Below, one piece after another: positions 1 to 8,112 of a stretch of 33,466 nt of DNA (positions are counted from its first letter, which is position 1; every line of letters starts with the position of its first letter). Position numbers and translations under genes: made by a program. The DNA lies in the NCBI GenBank assembly GCA_017852795.1, contig JAFMKU010000018.1, positions 1 to 33,466 on the forward strand. Reading direction: 5' to 3'. This DNA comes from Candidatus Neomicrothrix sp. GTDB lineage: Bacteria; Actinomycetota; Acidimicrobiia; Acidimicrobiales; Aldehydirespiratoraceae. The notes beneath the pieces were generated by a model that worked only from the letters and a program-made list of their open reading frames with translations, did not search any database and was not told the origin of the DNA.

Positions 1-381
1 CGAACCGTCATCGCGGACGGTTTCCCACATCGCAAGCAGGTGTTCCAGAACGGTGTCGGGGACTTTGGCCGATGGCCGAAGCGGCGCCAACCCCAAGGCC
101 CGGTACGCCGGGTGGCGTTGCGCTCGTTCGAGTTCGATTTCTAAATGGGAGCGACGGTCTGGGGGTTCGTGGCTCAGCAACGACGCGGTTGAGGTTTCGA
201 ACACTTCCGCCAGTTCGTTGAGAAGCCCCAGTTTCGGTTCGATCTTGCCGTTTTCGAGTTGCGACAGGAACGGAACGGGTCGACCGATTCGTTCGGAAAC
301 ATCGGCCAAGGTAAACCCCCGGCTTCTTCGGGCGTGCCGGATGCGGTGGCCTAACACGTGCAGGTCAAGTTCGTCTGCCAT
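1..381 (-). CDS. XRE-family transcriptional regulator, RamB-like (3' part outside window)
   Basis: Only the first 127 codons lie in the window; the gene runs off the left edge. The ATG is at 381-379. Residues about 8-65 form a helix-turn-helix of the XRE/Cro type (RIRHARRSRGFTLADVSERI, then FLSQLENGKIEPKL). A charged linker with an LERAQRHPAYRALGLAPLRP segment follows, as in the HTH/short-chain fatty acyl regulator family that carries a C-terminal IrrE-like and DUF2083 region. It is divergent from malate synthase and isocitrate lyase. In Corynebacterium and Mycobacterium, RamB proteins of this type control glyoxylate-shunt genes, so control of the neighbours and of itself is likely. The HTH is certain; the RamB assignment is inferred from context and linker, because the C-terminal domains are not visible. 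Confidence 0.8.
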   Translation of the reverse strand, partial: MADELDLHVLGHRIRHARRSRGFTLADVSERIGRPVPFLSQLENGKIEPKLGLLNELAEVFETSTASLLSHEPPDRRSHLEIELERAQRHPAYRALGLAPLRPSAKVPDTVLEHLLAMWETVRDDGS

Positions 382-396
382 GGGTCAAAGATTGGC

Positions 397-418
397 AGAA
401 CTTTCGGAAAATGCAAAG
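397..418. promoter_or_regulatory. Candidate RamB-like operator between regulator and aceB
   Basis: The divergent gap contains AACTTTCGGAAAA followed directly by TGCAAAG. This resembles the published corynebacterial RamB consensus (RRAACTTTGCAAA) and its inverted half. It lies 16-37 bp upstream of the regulator ATG and overlaps the region expected to hold both divergent promoters. A possible -10 for the plus strand is TACGAA at 426-431. The match is by eye. Confidence 0.4.
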
Positions 419-480
419 AGGAAACTACGAATGATCGAGAAAGCGCGTCAGTTTTGATGATTTTGGGGCATTGTCGTGGA

Positions 481-2115
481 GTGACAACGGTTCCGGAGGT
501 GCACGAACAGATTGCGTTCAGCCCGCATCTCGACGCGCCCGCGGTACTAACCGACGACGTCACCGCGTTTCTTGCCGAACTTCATCACCGTTTCGAACCG
601 GCCCGTCAGAAGTTGCTTACCGGGCACCACGACAACGCGAAGGCTCGTCAAACGGGAACCCGACCCGATTTTGATCCCAGCACGAACCGCCTGCGATCAA
701 GCGACTGGCACATCGCTCCCGCCCCGCGCGATCTGGTCAACCGTCGTACCGAACTCGTCGGTCTGGTGTCTCCACGGGCGCTCTTGGAGGGCCTCAACTC
801 GGGCGCTCAGGTGTACATGGCCGATTTCGAAGATTCGGCAACCCCGGTCTGGTCCACCACCTTGACCGGCCAGCGCAGCATCCAAGACTTTTACGCCGAC
901 CGTCTCCACGTGGAAATCGACGGCGTGGCCCACATCCCTTTGCAGAACCACGCCACGCTGATGGTTCGCACCCGGGGCTGGCACCTCGACGAACCCAATT
1001 TCCGAGTTCACAACACCCCCATCTCGGCTTCGCTGTTCGATTTCGGTGTTTGCGTGGCAAACAACGCCAACGCTTCGCTCAAGAAAGGCACCAGCCTTTA
1101 CTTCTATCTCCCCAAGTTTGAGGGAGCCGCCGACGCCGAACTTTGGAGCGACGTACTCACCTGGAGCGAAGAACGGCTCGGTCTGGCCCCCGGCACGATC
1201 CGGGTCAGCGTCCTCATCGAAACCATCGGTGCGGCGTTCGCCATGGACGAAATCTTGTTCGCCCTCCGCGACCACATCACGGCGCTACACGCCGGGATCT
1301 GGGACTACCTGTTCAGCTTCGTCAAAACGTTCAGCACCGATCGGGCCATGCTGCTCCCGGATTTGGATGCGCTCGGACCGACCACGCCGTTCATTCGAGC
1401 GTTCAACGAGCTCCTCGTTTCCACCTGTCATCGCCGCGGCGCGCATGCCATCGGCGGTATGTCAGGGGTGATCCCCGACCAGATCGACCCGACCCGCACT
1501 GCCCCCATGGTGCGCAGGGTCACCACCGACAAACGGCGCGAAGCCGGTGATGGGTTCGACGGCACTCGACTGGCTCAAGCGGCAACGCTCCCGCTCGCAC
1601 AACGAGAGTTCGACCGTGTCCTCAGCTACCGGGCCAACCAGCTTGAAGTACAACGAGACGATGTCTACATCACCGCCAGTGACCTCCTGACGATCCACAC
1701 CAGTCAGGGGCGCTGCACCGAAACTGGTCTACGACGCGCCATCCGAAGCGCCATGCATTACATCGGTTTCTGGCTGACCGGAGTTGGCGCAGTGCCGATC
1801 GACGACCACCTCGAAGACGCGGCTATGGCCGAACTGAGCCGCGCCCAGCTTTGGCAGTGGCGACACCACGAAATTGAGTTGACCAGCGGCGTTACCGTCA
1901 GCAGCGAACTCGTTGACCGTCTGTTTCGCGAAGAAACCGCTTCGCTCCGCGCCAGCCTCGGCGAAGTTGTCTGGGCCCAAGGCCGTTTCGATCGTGCCGC
2001 GGAACTTCTTCGAACCTGGACCGAGCACGACACGCTGCTCCCCTTCTTCACCGTCGCGACCAGTCCAGAACTGGCCACCCCATCCGATGATCCCTCACAC
2101 GAGATCTCGCACTGA
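481..2115 (+). CDS. aceB: Malate synthase A
   Basis: Condenses glyoxylate with acetyl-CoA to malate, the second step of the glyoxylate shunt, in the cytosol. From the GTG at 481 the protein has 544 residues, close to the roughly 530 of malate synthase A. Family segments include [14 protein letters not shown], the RTRGWHLDE segment, the [13 protein letters not shown] segment and a conserved [10 protein letters not shown] stretch. The GIWDY segment has Ile where GRWDY is usual. The start is uncertain: an in-frame ATG at 457 and a GTG at 358 also exist, but 358 would overlap the divergent regulator, and 457 adds a segment unlike the family. isocitrate lyase follows 38 bp downstream, so both shunt enzymes are probably co-transcribed. 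Confidence 0.93.
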   Translation: MTTVPEVHEQIAFSPHLDAPAVLTDDVTAFLAELHHRFEPARQKLLTGHHDNAKARQTGTRPDFDPSTNRLRSSDWHIAPAPRDLVNRRTELVGLVSPRALLEGLNSGAQVYMADFEDSATPVWSTTLTGQRSIQDFYADRLHVEIDGVAHIPLQNHATLMVRTRGWHLDEPNFRVHNTPISASLFDFGVCVANNANASLKKGTSLYFYLPKFEGAADAELWSDVLTWSEERLGLAPGTIRVSVLIETIGAAFAMDEILFALRDHITALHAGIWDYLFSFVKTFSTDRAMLLPDLDALGPTTPFIRAFNELLVSTCHRRGAHAIGGMSGVIPDQIDPTRTAPMVRRVTTDKRREAGDGFDGTRLAQAATLPLAQREFDRVLSYRANQLEVQRDDVYITASDLLTIHTSQGRCTETGLRRAIRSAMHYIGFWLTGVGAVPIDDHLEDAAMAELSRAQLWQWRHHEIELTSGVTVSSELVDRLFREETASLRASLGEVVWAQGRFDRAAELLRTWTEHDTLLPFFTVATSPELATPSDDPSHEISH

Positions 2116-2153
2116 GAAACCCTTCTCACACTGAAACCAAAGGAGAACCCCCG

Positions 2154-3443
2154 ATGAACCCGAGCTTCGACCAGCAGGTTGCAGCCCTCGAAAAGGACTG
2201 GGCCGAGAACCCCCGGTGGAACGGCGTCACCCGTGACTACACCGCAACCGAAGTTGTGCGTCTGCGCGGCACCGTAACCCCGGAGCCGACCCTGGCCCGT
2301 CAAGGCGCCGAAAAGCTCTGGCAGCGCATCAACGAAATGGATTACGTCCACGCGCTGGGCGCCATGACCGGTGGCCAAGCCATCCAGTACGCCAAGGGTG
2401 GACTCCCCGCCATCTACCTGTCCGGCTGGCAGGTTGCCGGTGATGCCAACCTCGCCGGTCAGGTCTACCCGGACCAGTCGCTGTACCCGGCCAACTCGGT
2501 GCCTTCGGTGGTGCAGCGGCTCAACAATGCGCTTCGCCGCGCTGACCAGATCGAATGGTCCGAATCTGATGGCAAACCGTCGGTTGACTACATGCTGCCG
2601 ATCGTCGCCGATGCCGAAGCCGGTTTCGGTGGGCCACTCAACGCCTACGAACTCATGAAAGGCATGATCGAAGCTGGCGCCGCTGGCGTGCACTGGGAAG
2701 ACCAGCTCAGCTCAGCCAAGAAATGCGGCCACATGGGCGGCAAGGTCCTGATCCCCACCCAGCAGCACATCACCACGCTCAACGCAGCCCGGCTGGCGGC
2801 CGACGTCGCCGGTGTGCCGACCGTCGTCTTGGCCCGCACCGACGCCCTCGCCGCGAACCTGATCACCAGCGACGTTGACGAACGGGACCGGGAGTTCCTG
2901 ACCGGTGAGCGTTCGTCGGAAGGGTTCTATTACACCGAACCTGGTCTGGCGACGCCGATCAAGCGGGCGCTGTCTTACGCTCCTTACGCCGACCTGATCT
3001 GGTGCGAAACCGGCACCCCGGACCTTGACGAAGCCCGCCGCTTCGCCGAAGCGGTGAAAGCCGAGTACCCGGACCAGATGCTGGCCTACAACTGCTCACC
3101 TTCGTTCAACTGGAAAGCGCATCTCGATGACGCCACCATTGCCAAGTTCCAGCGCGAACTCGGTGCCATGGGTTATGCCTTCCAGTTCATCACGCTGGCC
3201 GGATGGCACGCACTCAACGCGTCGGCCTTCGAGCTGGCTCAGGGCTACACCGCTGCGGACATGACGGCCTACGTTGCCTTGCAGGAACGCGAATTCGCGA
3301 TGGAAAAGGACGGCTACACCGCGGTCAAGCACCAGCGCGAGGTTGGCGCCGGCTACTTCGATCAGATCGCCACGGTGGTTTCGGGCGGTCAAGCCTCAAC
3401 CCTCGCATTGAGCGGTTCAACCGAAGAAGAACAGTTCCACTGA
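2154..3443 (+). CDS. aceA: Isocitrate lyase
   Basis: Cleaves isocitrate into succinate and glyoxylate, the first glyoxylate-shunt step needed for growth on acetate or fatty acids. The 429-residue length is typical of the short bacterial form. The catalytic signature KKCGHMGGK is present with the active-site Cys at residue 191. Other family blocks are the early [10 protein letters not shown], the metal-binding ADAEAGFGG, and NCSPSFNW. The ATG at 2154 has a clear Shine-Dalgarno AAGGAGA about 8 nt upstream, and the gene follows malate synthase by 38 bp. A GC-rich hairpin at 3454-3501 lies just after the stop. The abundance of fatty-acid genes further along the window fits a use for the shunt. 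Confidence 0.97.
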   Translation: MNPSFDQQVAALEKDWAENPRWNGVTRDYTATEVVRLRGTVTPEPTLARQGAEKLWQRINEMDYVHALGAMTGGQAIQYAKGGLPAIYLSGWQVAGDANLAGQVYPDQSLYPANSVPSVVQRLNNALRRADQIEWSESDGKPSVDYMLPIVADAEAGFGGPLNAYELMKGMIEAGAAGVHWEDQLSSAKKCGHMGGKVLIPTQQHITTLNAARLAADVAGVPTVVLARTDALAANLITSDVDERDREFLTGERSSEGFYYTEPGLATPIKRALSYAPYADLIWCETGTPDLDEARRFAEAVKAEYPDQMLAYNCSPSFNWKAHLDDATIAKFQRELGAMGYAFQFITLAGWHALNASAFELAQGYTAADMTAYVALQEREFAMEKDGYTAVKHQREVGAGYFDQIATVVSGGQASTLALSGSTEEEQFH

Positions 3444-3453
3444 TCAGCAACAT

Positions 3454-3501
3454 CCGGGGGAGGAAGGGCCGTCGACGAGGCGAAAACCTTCTTTCCCCCG
3501 G
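3454..3501. terminator. Hairpin downstream of aceA
   Basis: CCGGGGGAGGAAGG pairs with CCTTCTTTCCCCCGG across a loop of about 19 nt, beginning 10 bp after the aceA stop. There is no strong T-tract, so it may be a GC-rich actinobacterial-type terminator. It also sits at the 3' side of the minus-strand tRNA-Arg and could serve both. Confidence 0.5.
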
Positions 3502-3510
3502 GTGCTGAAC

Positions 3511-3587
3511 TGGCACCCCTGACAGGACTCGAACCTGCAACCGTCGGGGTAGAAACCCGATGCTCTATCCAGTTGAGCTACAGGGGC
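3511..3587 (-). tRNA. tRNA-Arg(TCT)
   Basis: On the minus strand the 7-bp acceptor stem GCCCCTG pairs with CAGGGGT. The anticodon stem TCGGG/CCCGA encloses loop TTTCTAC with anticodon TCT. The T-arm has TTCGAGT. The 3' CCA is encoded (TGG at 3511-3513 on the plus strand). The gene faces away from the tRNA-His/Lys pair. Confidence 0.95.
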
Positions 3588-3622
3588 AACGCTAAGGGTA
3601 GGGGCAACGCCCGTAACCCCGT

Positions 3623-3628
3623 TACACT
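3623..3628 (+). promoter_or_regulatory. Candidate -10 box for the tRNA-His/tRNA-Lys unit
   Basis: TACACT lies 28 bp before tRNA-His, giving a predicted transcription start near 3635 with a short 5' leader to be removed by RNase P. No clear -35 was found. Confidence 0.4.
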
Positions 3629-3656
3629 CGTCTCGCTCCCGTCTTCGGATGGGCGC

Positions 3657-3731
3657 GGTGGGCGTAGCTCAGTTGGTTAGAGCGCCTGGTTGTGGTCCAG
3701 GAGGTCGGGGGTTCGAATCCCCTCGTTCACC
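3657..3731 (+). tRNA. tRNA-His(GTG)
   Basis: Acceptor GTGGGCG pairs with CGTTCAC. The anticodon stem CCTGG/CCAGG holds loop TTGTGGT with anticodon GTG. An extra G at 3657 can pair with the C discriminator at 3731, the hallmark G-1:C73 pair of tRNA-His. CCA is not encoded. Confidence 0.95.
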
Positions 3732-3756
3732 CGTAGCATTTAGTTACAGAACATCT

Positions 3757-3832
3757 GCACCTCTAGCTCAATTGGTAGAGCATCGGACTCTTAATCCGCA
3801 GGTTCTGGGTTCGAGTCCCAGGGGGTGTACCA
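3757..3832 (+). tRNA. tRNA-Lys(CTT)
   Basis: Acceptor GCACCTC pairs with GGGGTGT. The anticodon loop CTCTTAA gives anticodon CTT, and the T-arm is CTGGG-TTCGAGT-CCCAG. CCA is encoded at 3830-3832. It lies 25 bp after tRNA-His and is probably co-transcribed with it. The first anticodon-stem pair is a mismatch (T27/C43). Confidence 0.95.
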
Positions 3833-4019
3833 GTGAAAGCGAGAGGTTCGCAGAAGGCGGCGCGGGAAGCGTCACCGAGCTCGTTCCTTGAACCGCTTCG
3901 GTCGGAACCTGATACGAAACTCGCGACGATCCTGTGTTTCAGGTCTGGTACCGGGCCGAGAAGTCAGGGCATCACCTAGCCGCTACCATCGAAGAACAGC
4001 CCAATTTCGGAGGTCAACC
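3833..4019 (+). promoter_or_regulatory. Intergenic promoter region of the 4020-6950 operon
   Basis: This 187-bp gap separates tRNA-Lys from the YbjQ-family gene. TACCAT at 3984-3989 is a plausible -10 box, with a transcription start near 3996 and a Shine-Dalgarno CGGAGG just before the ATG at 4020. Nothing else coding or structured was recognised in it. Confidence 0.4.
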
Positions 4020-4340
4020 ATGCAACTCGTCAACACCGAATCCATTCCCGGAAACCGGATCGTGGAGGTGAAGGGTCTGGTTAGCGGGAGCACCATCCGG
4101 GCTCGAAACATCGGCCGCGACATCGGTGCAGCTATCAAAAACATCACCGGTGGGGAACTCCGGGATTACACCAAGCTGCTCAGCGATTCGCGGTCCGAAG
4201 CAACCCAACGCATGGTGGAGCAGGCCGCCGAAATGGGTGCCAACGCCATCGTCAGCATTCGATACGAAACCTCCGCGGTCGCAGCCGGAGCGGCCGAACT
4301 GTTCGCCTACGGCACCGCCGTTGTCACCGAGGCCGAGTGA
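4020..4340 (+). CDS. YbjQ/UPF0145 family protein
   Basis: A 106-residue protein of the YbjQ family, once called heavy-metal-binding domain proteins; the biochemical role is unknown. It has the family pattern of an N-terminal IPGNRIVEVKGLVSG segment, the middle KNITGGELRDYTKLL segment, and a C-terminal GANAIVSIRYETS block. E. coli YbjQ is of similar length and forms pentamers. The ATG at 4020 is preceded by a strong Shine-Dalgarno (CGGAGG). The 3' end overlaps the next gene by 4 bp (GTGA), so it is translationally coupled to a 2-hydroxyacid dehydrogenase. No Cys or His cluster for metal binding is visible, so the heavy-metal name should not be taken literally. Confidence 0.9.
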   Translation: MQLVNTESIPGNRIVEVKGLVSGSTIRARNIGRDIGAAIKNITGGELRDYTKLLSDSRSEATQRMVEQAAEMGANAIVSIRYETSAVAAGAAELFAYGTAVVTEAE

Positions 4341-5338
4341 CCGTTCGCGTCTTTCTCACCCACAACCCGGAAGACCGTGACGCCTATTTCGGTCGCGCCC
4401 TGCCTGTCTTGGCGGCACACCCGGAAGTTGTCGTCGAGTTCAATCCGTTGGATCGAGATCTCAGCACCGACGAGTTGATCGACTACGCCGGTGACGCCGA
4501 AATCATCATCGCCCATCGGGCCACCCCCGGCGAGGCATCCCTGTTTGCCGCCTGCCCGAACTTGATGGCGTTTCTGCGCACCGCGGTTGACATTTCCACG
4601 ATCGATGTCGACGCCGCCACCACAGCCGGGGTTTGGGTGGGGCACGCCGCGAAAAGCTTCGTTCCGTCCACCGCGGAACTGGCGCTAGGACTCCTCCTCG
4701 ACGCGGCCCGGCACATTTCGGATTCTCGGGTCGACTATCAGGCCGGTCGGCTGCCAGCCCAACGACCCGGCCGCCAACTCGCCGGAATGACCGCCGGAAT
4801 CATCGGGTATGGCGCCATCGGCCGGTACCTCGCCGATCTGCTCACCGGGGTGGGGTTAACCGTCGTGGTTTGCGACTCGAACGAAACAGCTCCGATACCG
4901 CACCAAAACGTCACGCTGCCCGAACTGCTCGGCTCCAGCGACGTGGTGTTCCCCTTGGTTCCGGCATCACCAGAAAACCATCACCTCATCAACGCCGAAA
5001 CGTTGGCGGTTATGAAACCCGGCAGCCTGCTGGTCAATGTGTCCCGAGGCGAGATCGTGGACGAAAACGCGGTCAGCGACGCGCTTGATCGAGGCCTTCT
5101 CACGGCGTTCGCCTGCGACGTCGGCACCGCTGACGATCAACGTCCCAACCCCACGCTCGCCGCTCGACAAGACGTGATCGCCACTCCCCACCTCGGAGGG
5201 CTCACCCCTGAGAACGCCGACGCGCAAGCCCAGAGCGCAGTCGAACAGGTCTTTGCCCTTCTGGACGGAACCGAACCGCCCCGGCTCGCCAACCCTCTGG
5301 CTCGGTCTCGCTTCGACCAATGGCAGTCACGTCGATGA
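4337..5338 (+). CDS. D-isomer-specific 2-hydroxyacid dehydrogenase family protein
   Basis: NAD(P)-dependent oxidoreductase of the phosphoglycerate/hydroxypyruvate dehydrogenase superfamily, 333 residues. The Rossmann motif GYGAIG lies at 157-162, with the cofactor-selecting Asp at 180, which favours NAD. The catalytic Arg is at 237 (SRGEI) and His at 285 (TPHLGG). The catalytic Glu usually found in the DVFExEP segment is not seen; the sequence reads DVGTADDQRP, so Asp266 or Asp267 may stand in. The GTG start overlaps the upstream stop (GTGA), and the next gene overlaps its stop in turn (ATGA). With the lactonase-like and aldose-dehydrogenase-like neighbours it probably reduces or oxidises a sugar-derived 2-keto or hydroxy acid. 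The substrate cannot be read from sequence. Confidence 0.85.
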   Translation: MTVRVFLTHNPEDRDAYFGRALPVLAAHPEVVVEFNPLDRDLSTDELIDYAGDAEIIIAHRATPGEASLFAACPNLMAFLRTAVDISTIDVDAATTAGVWVGHAAKSFVPSTAELALGLLLDAARHISDSRVDYQAGRLPAQRPGRQLAGMTAGIIGYGAIGRYLADLLTGVGLTVVVCDSNETAPIPHQNVTLPELLGSSDVVFPLVPASPENHHLINAETLAVMKPGSLLVNVSRGEIVDENAVSDALDRGLLTAFACDVGTADDQRPNPTLAARQDVIATPHLGGLTPENADAQAQSAVEQVFALLDGTEPPRLANPLARSRFDQWQSRR

Positions 5339-6159
5339 GTTTTCCGCACGGCTCCTGCGACACCCACCTTCATTTCTACGACGGTTCGTTTCCAACCGCC
5401 CCGCGCGCTGTGCTGCAACCCCCAGACGCCACCGTCGACGAGTACCGACTGGTCCAAGCCGAGCTGGGCTTGACCCGCGCCGTGGTCGTCCAACCCACCA
5501 CCTACGGGTTCGATAACCGTGTGCAGTTGGCGGCGCTCAACAAACTCGGTGCCAACGGCCGGGGGGTGCTGGTCGTTGACTCCTCCACCTCCACCGCGGA
5601 ACTTGAACACTTCCATGCCTGCGGGGTCCGAGGCGCCCGTTTCCACCTTCTCCCCGGTGGTGCCGTTGAGGTTCACGAACTCGAGCCGACCGCTCAAGCC
5701 ATTCATGACTTCGGGTGGCACATTCAGGCCCAGTTCGACGGGAATCGCCTACCTGAATTCGTTGAGCGGTTCGCGGCGCTTCCCTGCCCGGTGGTACTTG
5801 ACCACGTCGGACGGTTCATGCCTCCACCATCACCGGACGCCGAGGCGTTTGTTCAGCTTCTGAAACTGATCGACACCGGCCGGTGCTGGGTGAAGCTTTC
5901 CGCCCCCTACGAAGGATCAGCGGAGCCGCCCCCGCACCCTGACGTCGTCACTCTCATCGACCGCCTGATCGCGGCAGCACCCGAACGACTACTTTGGGCC
6001 AGCAACTGGCCGCATCCTGGGCAGGCATTACCCCCAACCCCGGCAGTCCTGCAAGGCTGGATGGAGCGCTGGATTCCTGCGCAACATCGTCAAACCATTC
6101 TCGTATCCAACCCGGCCGAACTCTACGGCTTTCCCACTACCGAAAGTGAACAACCATGA
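5335..6159 (+). CDS. Amidohydrolase-superfamily lactonase-like protein (COG3618 type)
   Basis: TIM-barrel hydrolase of the amidohydrolase-2 family, 274 residues from the ATG at 5335. This start overlaps the previous stop (ATGA), so it is preferred over the ATG at 5320. HLH at 11-13 is the beta-1 metal/substrate motif, and LDHVGRF is the mid-barrel His block. The beta-8 segment reads WASNWPHP, with Asn where GSDWPH is usual. Relatives hydrolyse or isomerise lactones: 2-pyrone-4,6-dicarboxylate lactonase, L-fuconolactonase and D-galactarolactone isomerase. Between a hydroxyacid dehydrogenase and an aldose-dehydrogenase-like SDR, a sugar lactone is the most reasonable substrate. The Asp-to-Asn change could mean metal-independent or altered chemistry. 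Confidence 0.82.
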   Translation: MSFPHGSCDTHLHFYDGSFPTAPRAVLQPPDATVDEYRLVQAELGLTRAVVVQPTTYGFDNRVQLAALNKLGANGRGVLVVDSSTSTAELEHFHACGVRGARFHLLPGGAVEVHELEPTAQAIHDFGWHIQAQFDGNRLPEFVERFAALPCPVVLDHVGRFMPPPSPDAEAFVQLLKLIDTGRCWVKLSAPYEGSAEPPPHPDVVTLIDRLIAAAPERLLWASNWPHPGQALPPTPAVLQGWMERWIPAQHRQTILVSNPAELYGFPTTESEQP

Positions 6160-6950
6160 TCGATCCTCACGCCGCCCCCGAAGCCAACTACGCCCGGTAT
6201 CCGTCGCTTGAAGATCGGACGTGTCTCGTTACCGGCGGCGCCGACGGCATCGGCAACGCGGTGGTGAGTGGCCTAGCTGCACAAGGCGCCAAGGTTGCCT
6301 TTCTCGATCTCCAAGCCGACAAAGCGGCTGCGACCGTCGCCGCGTGCGAAGCCGCGGGGGCCAAACACACCCCCCGGTACCGGGTGGTCGACCTTCGCGA
6401 CATTGACGCCATGCAAACCGCGATCGCCGAGCTGGTTGAAGAAGTCGGCGAGTTCACCGTTCTGGTCAACAACGCCGCCAACGACGACCGGCATCGCTGG
6501 GAAGACATGACCGCCGACTATTGGGATGATCGTCTCAACACCAACCTTCGGCACTTCTTCTTCGCGATCCAGTCGGTCGCTCCCGCAATGATCGCCGCCG
6601 AACACGGTTCGATCGTCAACATCGGGTCTAGCTGCTACATGATGCAAGAAGACATGTTTCCTGGGTATGCCATTGCCAAATCTGGAGTGGAAGGCATCAC
6701 CCGCACGATGGCCCGAACTTTCGGACCGCACGGGGTCCGGGTCAACACGGTGCTTCCGGGTTGGGTCGCGACCGAACGCCAGCTTGAGAAGTGGTGGTCA
6801 CCTCAAGACGAAGCGGGAACGCTCAACGATCAGGCCATCAAACGCCGGATCTACCCGCAGGAATTTGCCCAGATGGTGCTGTTTCTCGCCGCTGATGATG
6901 GTGCCGCCTGCACCGCTCAACAGTTTCTGGTTGACGGCGGTCGCCGCTGA
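6156..6950 (+). CDS. SDR-family aldose 1-dehydrogenase-like oxidoreductase
   Basis: Classical short-chain dehydrogenase, 264 residues. The cofactor motif TGGADGIG is at 26-33, an acidic residue at 51 after beta-2 suggests NAD, the NNAA block follows, and the active-site Tyr171-xxx-Lys175 (YAIAK) lies after Ser158/159. The start of the domain (YPSL.DR..LVTGG), NNAANDDRHRW and NLRHFFF closely resemble, from memory, Caulobacter D-xylose 1-dehydrogenase and related L-arabinose or aldose dehydrogenases. The likely reaction is aldose to aldonolactone. The ATG overlaps the preceding stop (ATGA), closing a four-gene coupled operon. The exact sugar is not determinable here. Confidence 0.87.
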   Translation: MIDPHAAPEANYARYPSLEDRTCLVTGGADGIGNAVVSGLAAQGAKVAFLDLQADKAAATVAACEAAGAKHTPRYRVVDLRDIDAMQTAIAELVEEVGEFTVLVNNAANDDRHRWEDMTADYWDDRLNTNLRHFFFAIQSVAPAMIAAEHGSIVNIGSSCYMMQEDMFPGYAIAKSGVEGITRTMARTFGPHGVRVNTVLPGWVATERQLEKWWSPQDEAGTLNDQAIKRRIYPQEFAQMVLFLAADDGAACTAQQFLVDGGRR

Positions 6951-6991
6951 GCGGCAACGAAAGCAATCTGTAATCGTTCGCCACAACCCGC

Positions 6992-6997
6992 TACGGT
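6992..6997 (+). promoter_or_regulatory. Leaderless-type promoter of the isomerase gene (TACGGT)
   Basis: TACGGT ends 7 nt before the ATG at 7005, and there is no Shine-Dalgarno. The gap from the preceding operon is only 54 bp. Confidence 0.55.
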
Positions 6998-7004
6998 CGG
7001 GCCC

Positions 7005-7775
7005 ATGATTGACATCAGCGACGCCGGTCGGGTCAGAACCATCACCTTTCAGCGACCTCACGCCAAAAACGCCATGAACGCCGAAATGTGGGATGCCACC
7101 ACTGAGGCGTTCCTCCACGCCGCCGACGACCCGTCGGTTGCTGTCGTGTTGCTCACCGGCAGCGAAGATTCGTTCTCTGCCGGCCAAGACCTGCGAGAGA
7201 TGGGTGAGCTGGCTATGGGCAACGCCGTTCCCGCCACCCACGGGTTCGCGGGGCTGTGCACCACCCTGATCGATTTTCCTAAACCGCTGGTGCTCGCCGT
7301 CAACGGGTTGGCCGTCGGTTTCGGCACCACAGTGCTCGGCCTCGCCGATCTGGTGTTTGTATCTGAACGCGCCCGGTTCAAATGCCCGTTCACCTCCCTT
7401 GGGGTCGCTCCGGAACTCGCCAGCAGCAGCACCCTGCCGACGCTTATGGGCCGCCAGAACGCCAGCTGGTTGTTGATGAGTTCGGAATGGTTGACCGCCG
7501 AAGACGCGCTAGCGATGGGGTTGGCGTTTCGGGTCTGCGCTCACGACGATCTGCTGGGTGAGGCCCGCGCTGCTGCCCAACTGCTTGCGTCGCGACCGAT
7601 TAGTTCGCTGGTCGAGACCAAAGACGCGGTGATGGGTCCTCGCCGGCTTGAGCTTCACGCCGCTCACCAGCGCGAAAACGAGGCGTTTGCTCGCCTGATG
7701 GGCGGACCCGCCAACATCGAAGCCATGATGGCGTTCGCCGAGAAACGCGAAGCGAACTTCGACGGGATCGACTGA
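7005..7775 (+). CDS. Enoyl-CoA hydratase/isomerase family, PECI-like delta3-delta2-enoyl-CoA isomerase
   Basis: Crotonase-fold protein of 256 residues acting on acyl-CoA in the cytosol. The oxyanion-hole segments are SAGQDL (58-63) and NGLAVGFG (100-107). The two Glu residues of true enoyl-CoA hydratases are absent. Instead FKCPFTSLGVAPELASS carries a Glu at 137 in the position used by peroxisomal delta3,delta2-enoyl-CoA isomerases (the SPEGCSS motif of PECI). Isomerisation of 3-enoyl-CoA to 2-enoyl-CoA is therefore more likely than hydration. A DUF6285 gene begins 1 bp after its stop and an APH-like kinase overlaps that, so the three form one operon devoted to an acyl-CoA route. Confidence 0.85.
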   Translation: MIDISDAGRVRTITFQRPHAKNAMNAEMWDATTEAFLHAADDPSVAVVLLTGSEDSFSAGQDLREMGELAMGNAVPATHGFAGLCTTLIDFPKPLVLAVNGLAVGFGTTVLGLADLVFVSERARFKCPFTSLGVAPELASSSTLPTLMGRQNASWLLMSSEWLTAEDALAMGLAFRVCAHDDLLGEARAAAQLLASRPISSLVETKDAVMGPRRLELHAAHQRENEAFARLMGGPANIEAMMAFAEKREANFDGID

Positions 7776-7776
7776 G

Positions 7777-8112
7777 GTGATCGATCATCCCGATCCGATC
7801 AGCCTGCTAGAGGCGATGGCTAAGACGCTGGACGAACAGGTTGTGCCGGCCACTTCGGGAGGGGCCAAACATCAGGCCCGTGTCGTGGCCAACCTGTGCC
7901 GGATCATCGCCCGAGAACTCGCCACCGACGATCAACCAACCCAGCGGGACCTCGCCGATCTGCTGGGCTGCGACGGTGACCTCGAGACGCTCATTCGAGA
8001 ACTCGACGATCGGCTTCGCGACGGCACCGCACCCGACAACACGCTGCCAGTCCTGCTTGCCGATGCTCGGCGTCGGGCCGAGATTGCCAAACCGGGCTAC
8101 ACCGATGCTTGA
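7777..8112 (+). CDS. DUF6285-like small protein
   Basis: A 111-residue, mostly helical acidic protein starting at GTG 7777, one base after the upstream stop. It resembles the small partner found beside aminoglycoside-phosphotransferase-like kinases and acyl-CoA dehydrogenases in many bacteria (DUF6285). In Pseudomonas putida levulinate catabolism the comparable small protein LvaB works with the kinase LvaA to phosphorylate 4-hydroxyacyl-CoA. The recognisable parts are an N-terminal helix LLEAMAKTLDEQVVPAT, a middle KHQARVVANLCRIIAREL segment, and a C-terminal Arg-rich helix. The 3' end overlaps the kinase start by 8 bp, implying stoichiometric expression. The family name is from memory and from gene order. 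Confidence 0.7.
   Translation: MIDHPDPISLLEAMAKTLDEQVVPATSGGAKHQARVVANLCRIIARELATDDQPTQRDLADLLGCDGDLETLIRELDDRLRDGTAPDNTLPVLLADARRRAEIAKPGYTDA

Noticed and set aside
1758-2693. 311-codon minus-strand frame opposite aceB and aceA
   Set aside because: Long antisense frame caused by high GC at third positions; spans two well-supported genes and shows no motif.
3649-3891. 80-codon open frame across tRNA-His and tRNA-Lys
   Set aside because: It is a translation of the two tRNA genes; the peptide (VAQLVRAPGCGPGGRGFESPRS type) is the familiar false ORF from tRNA sequence.
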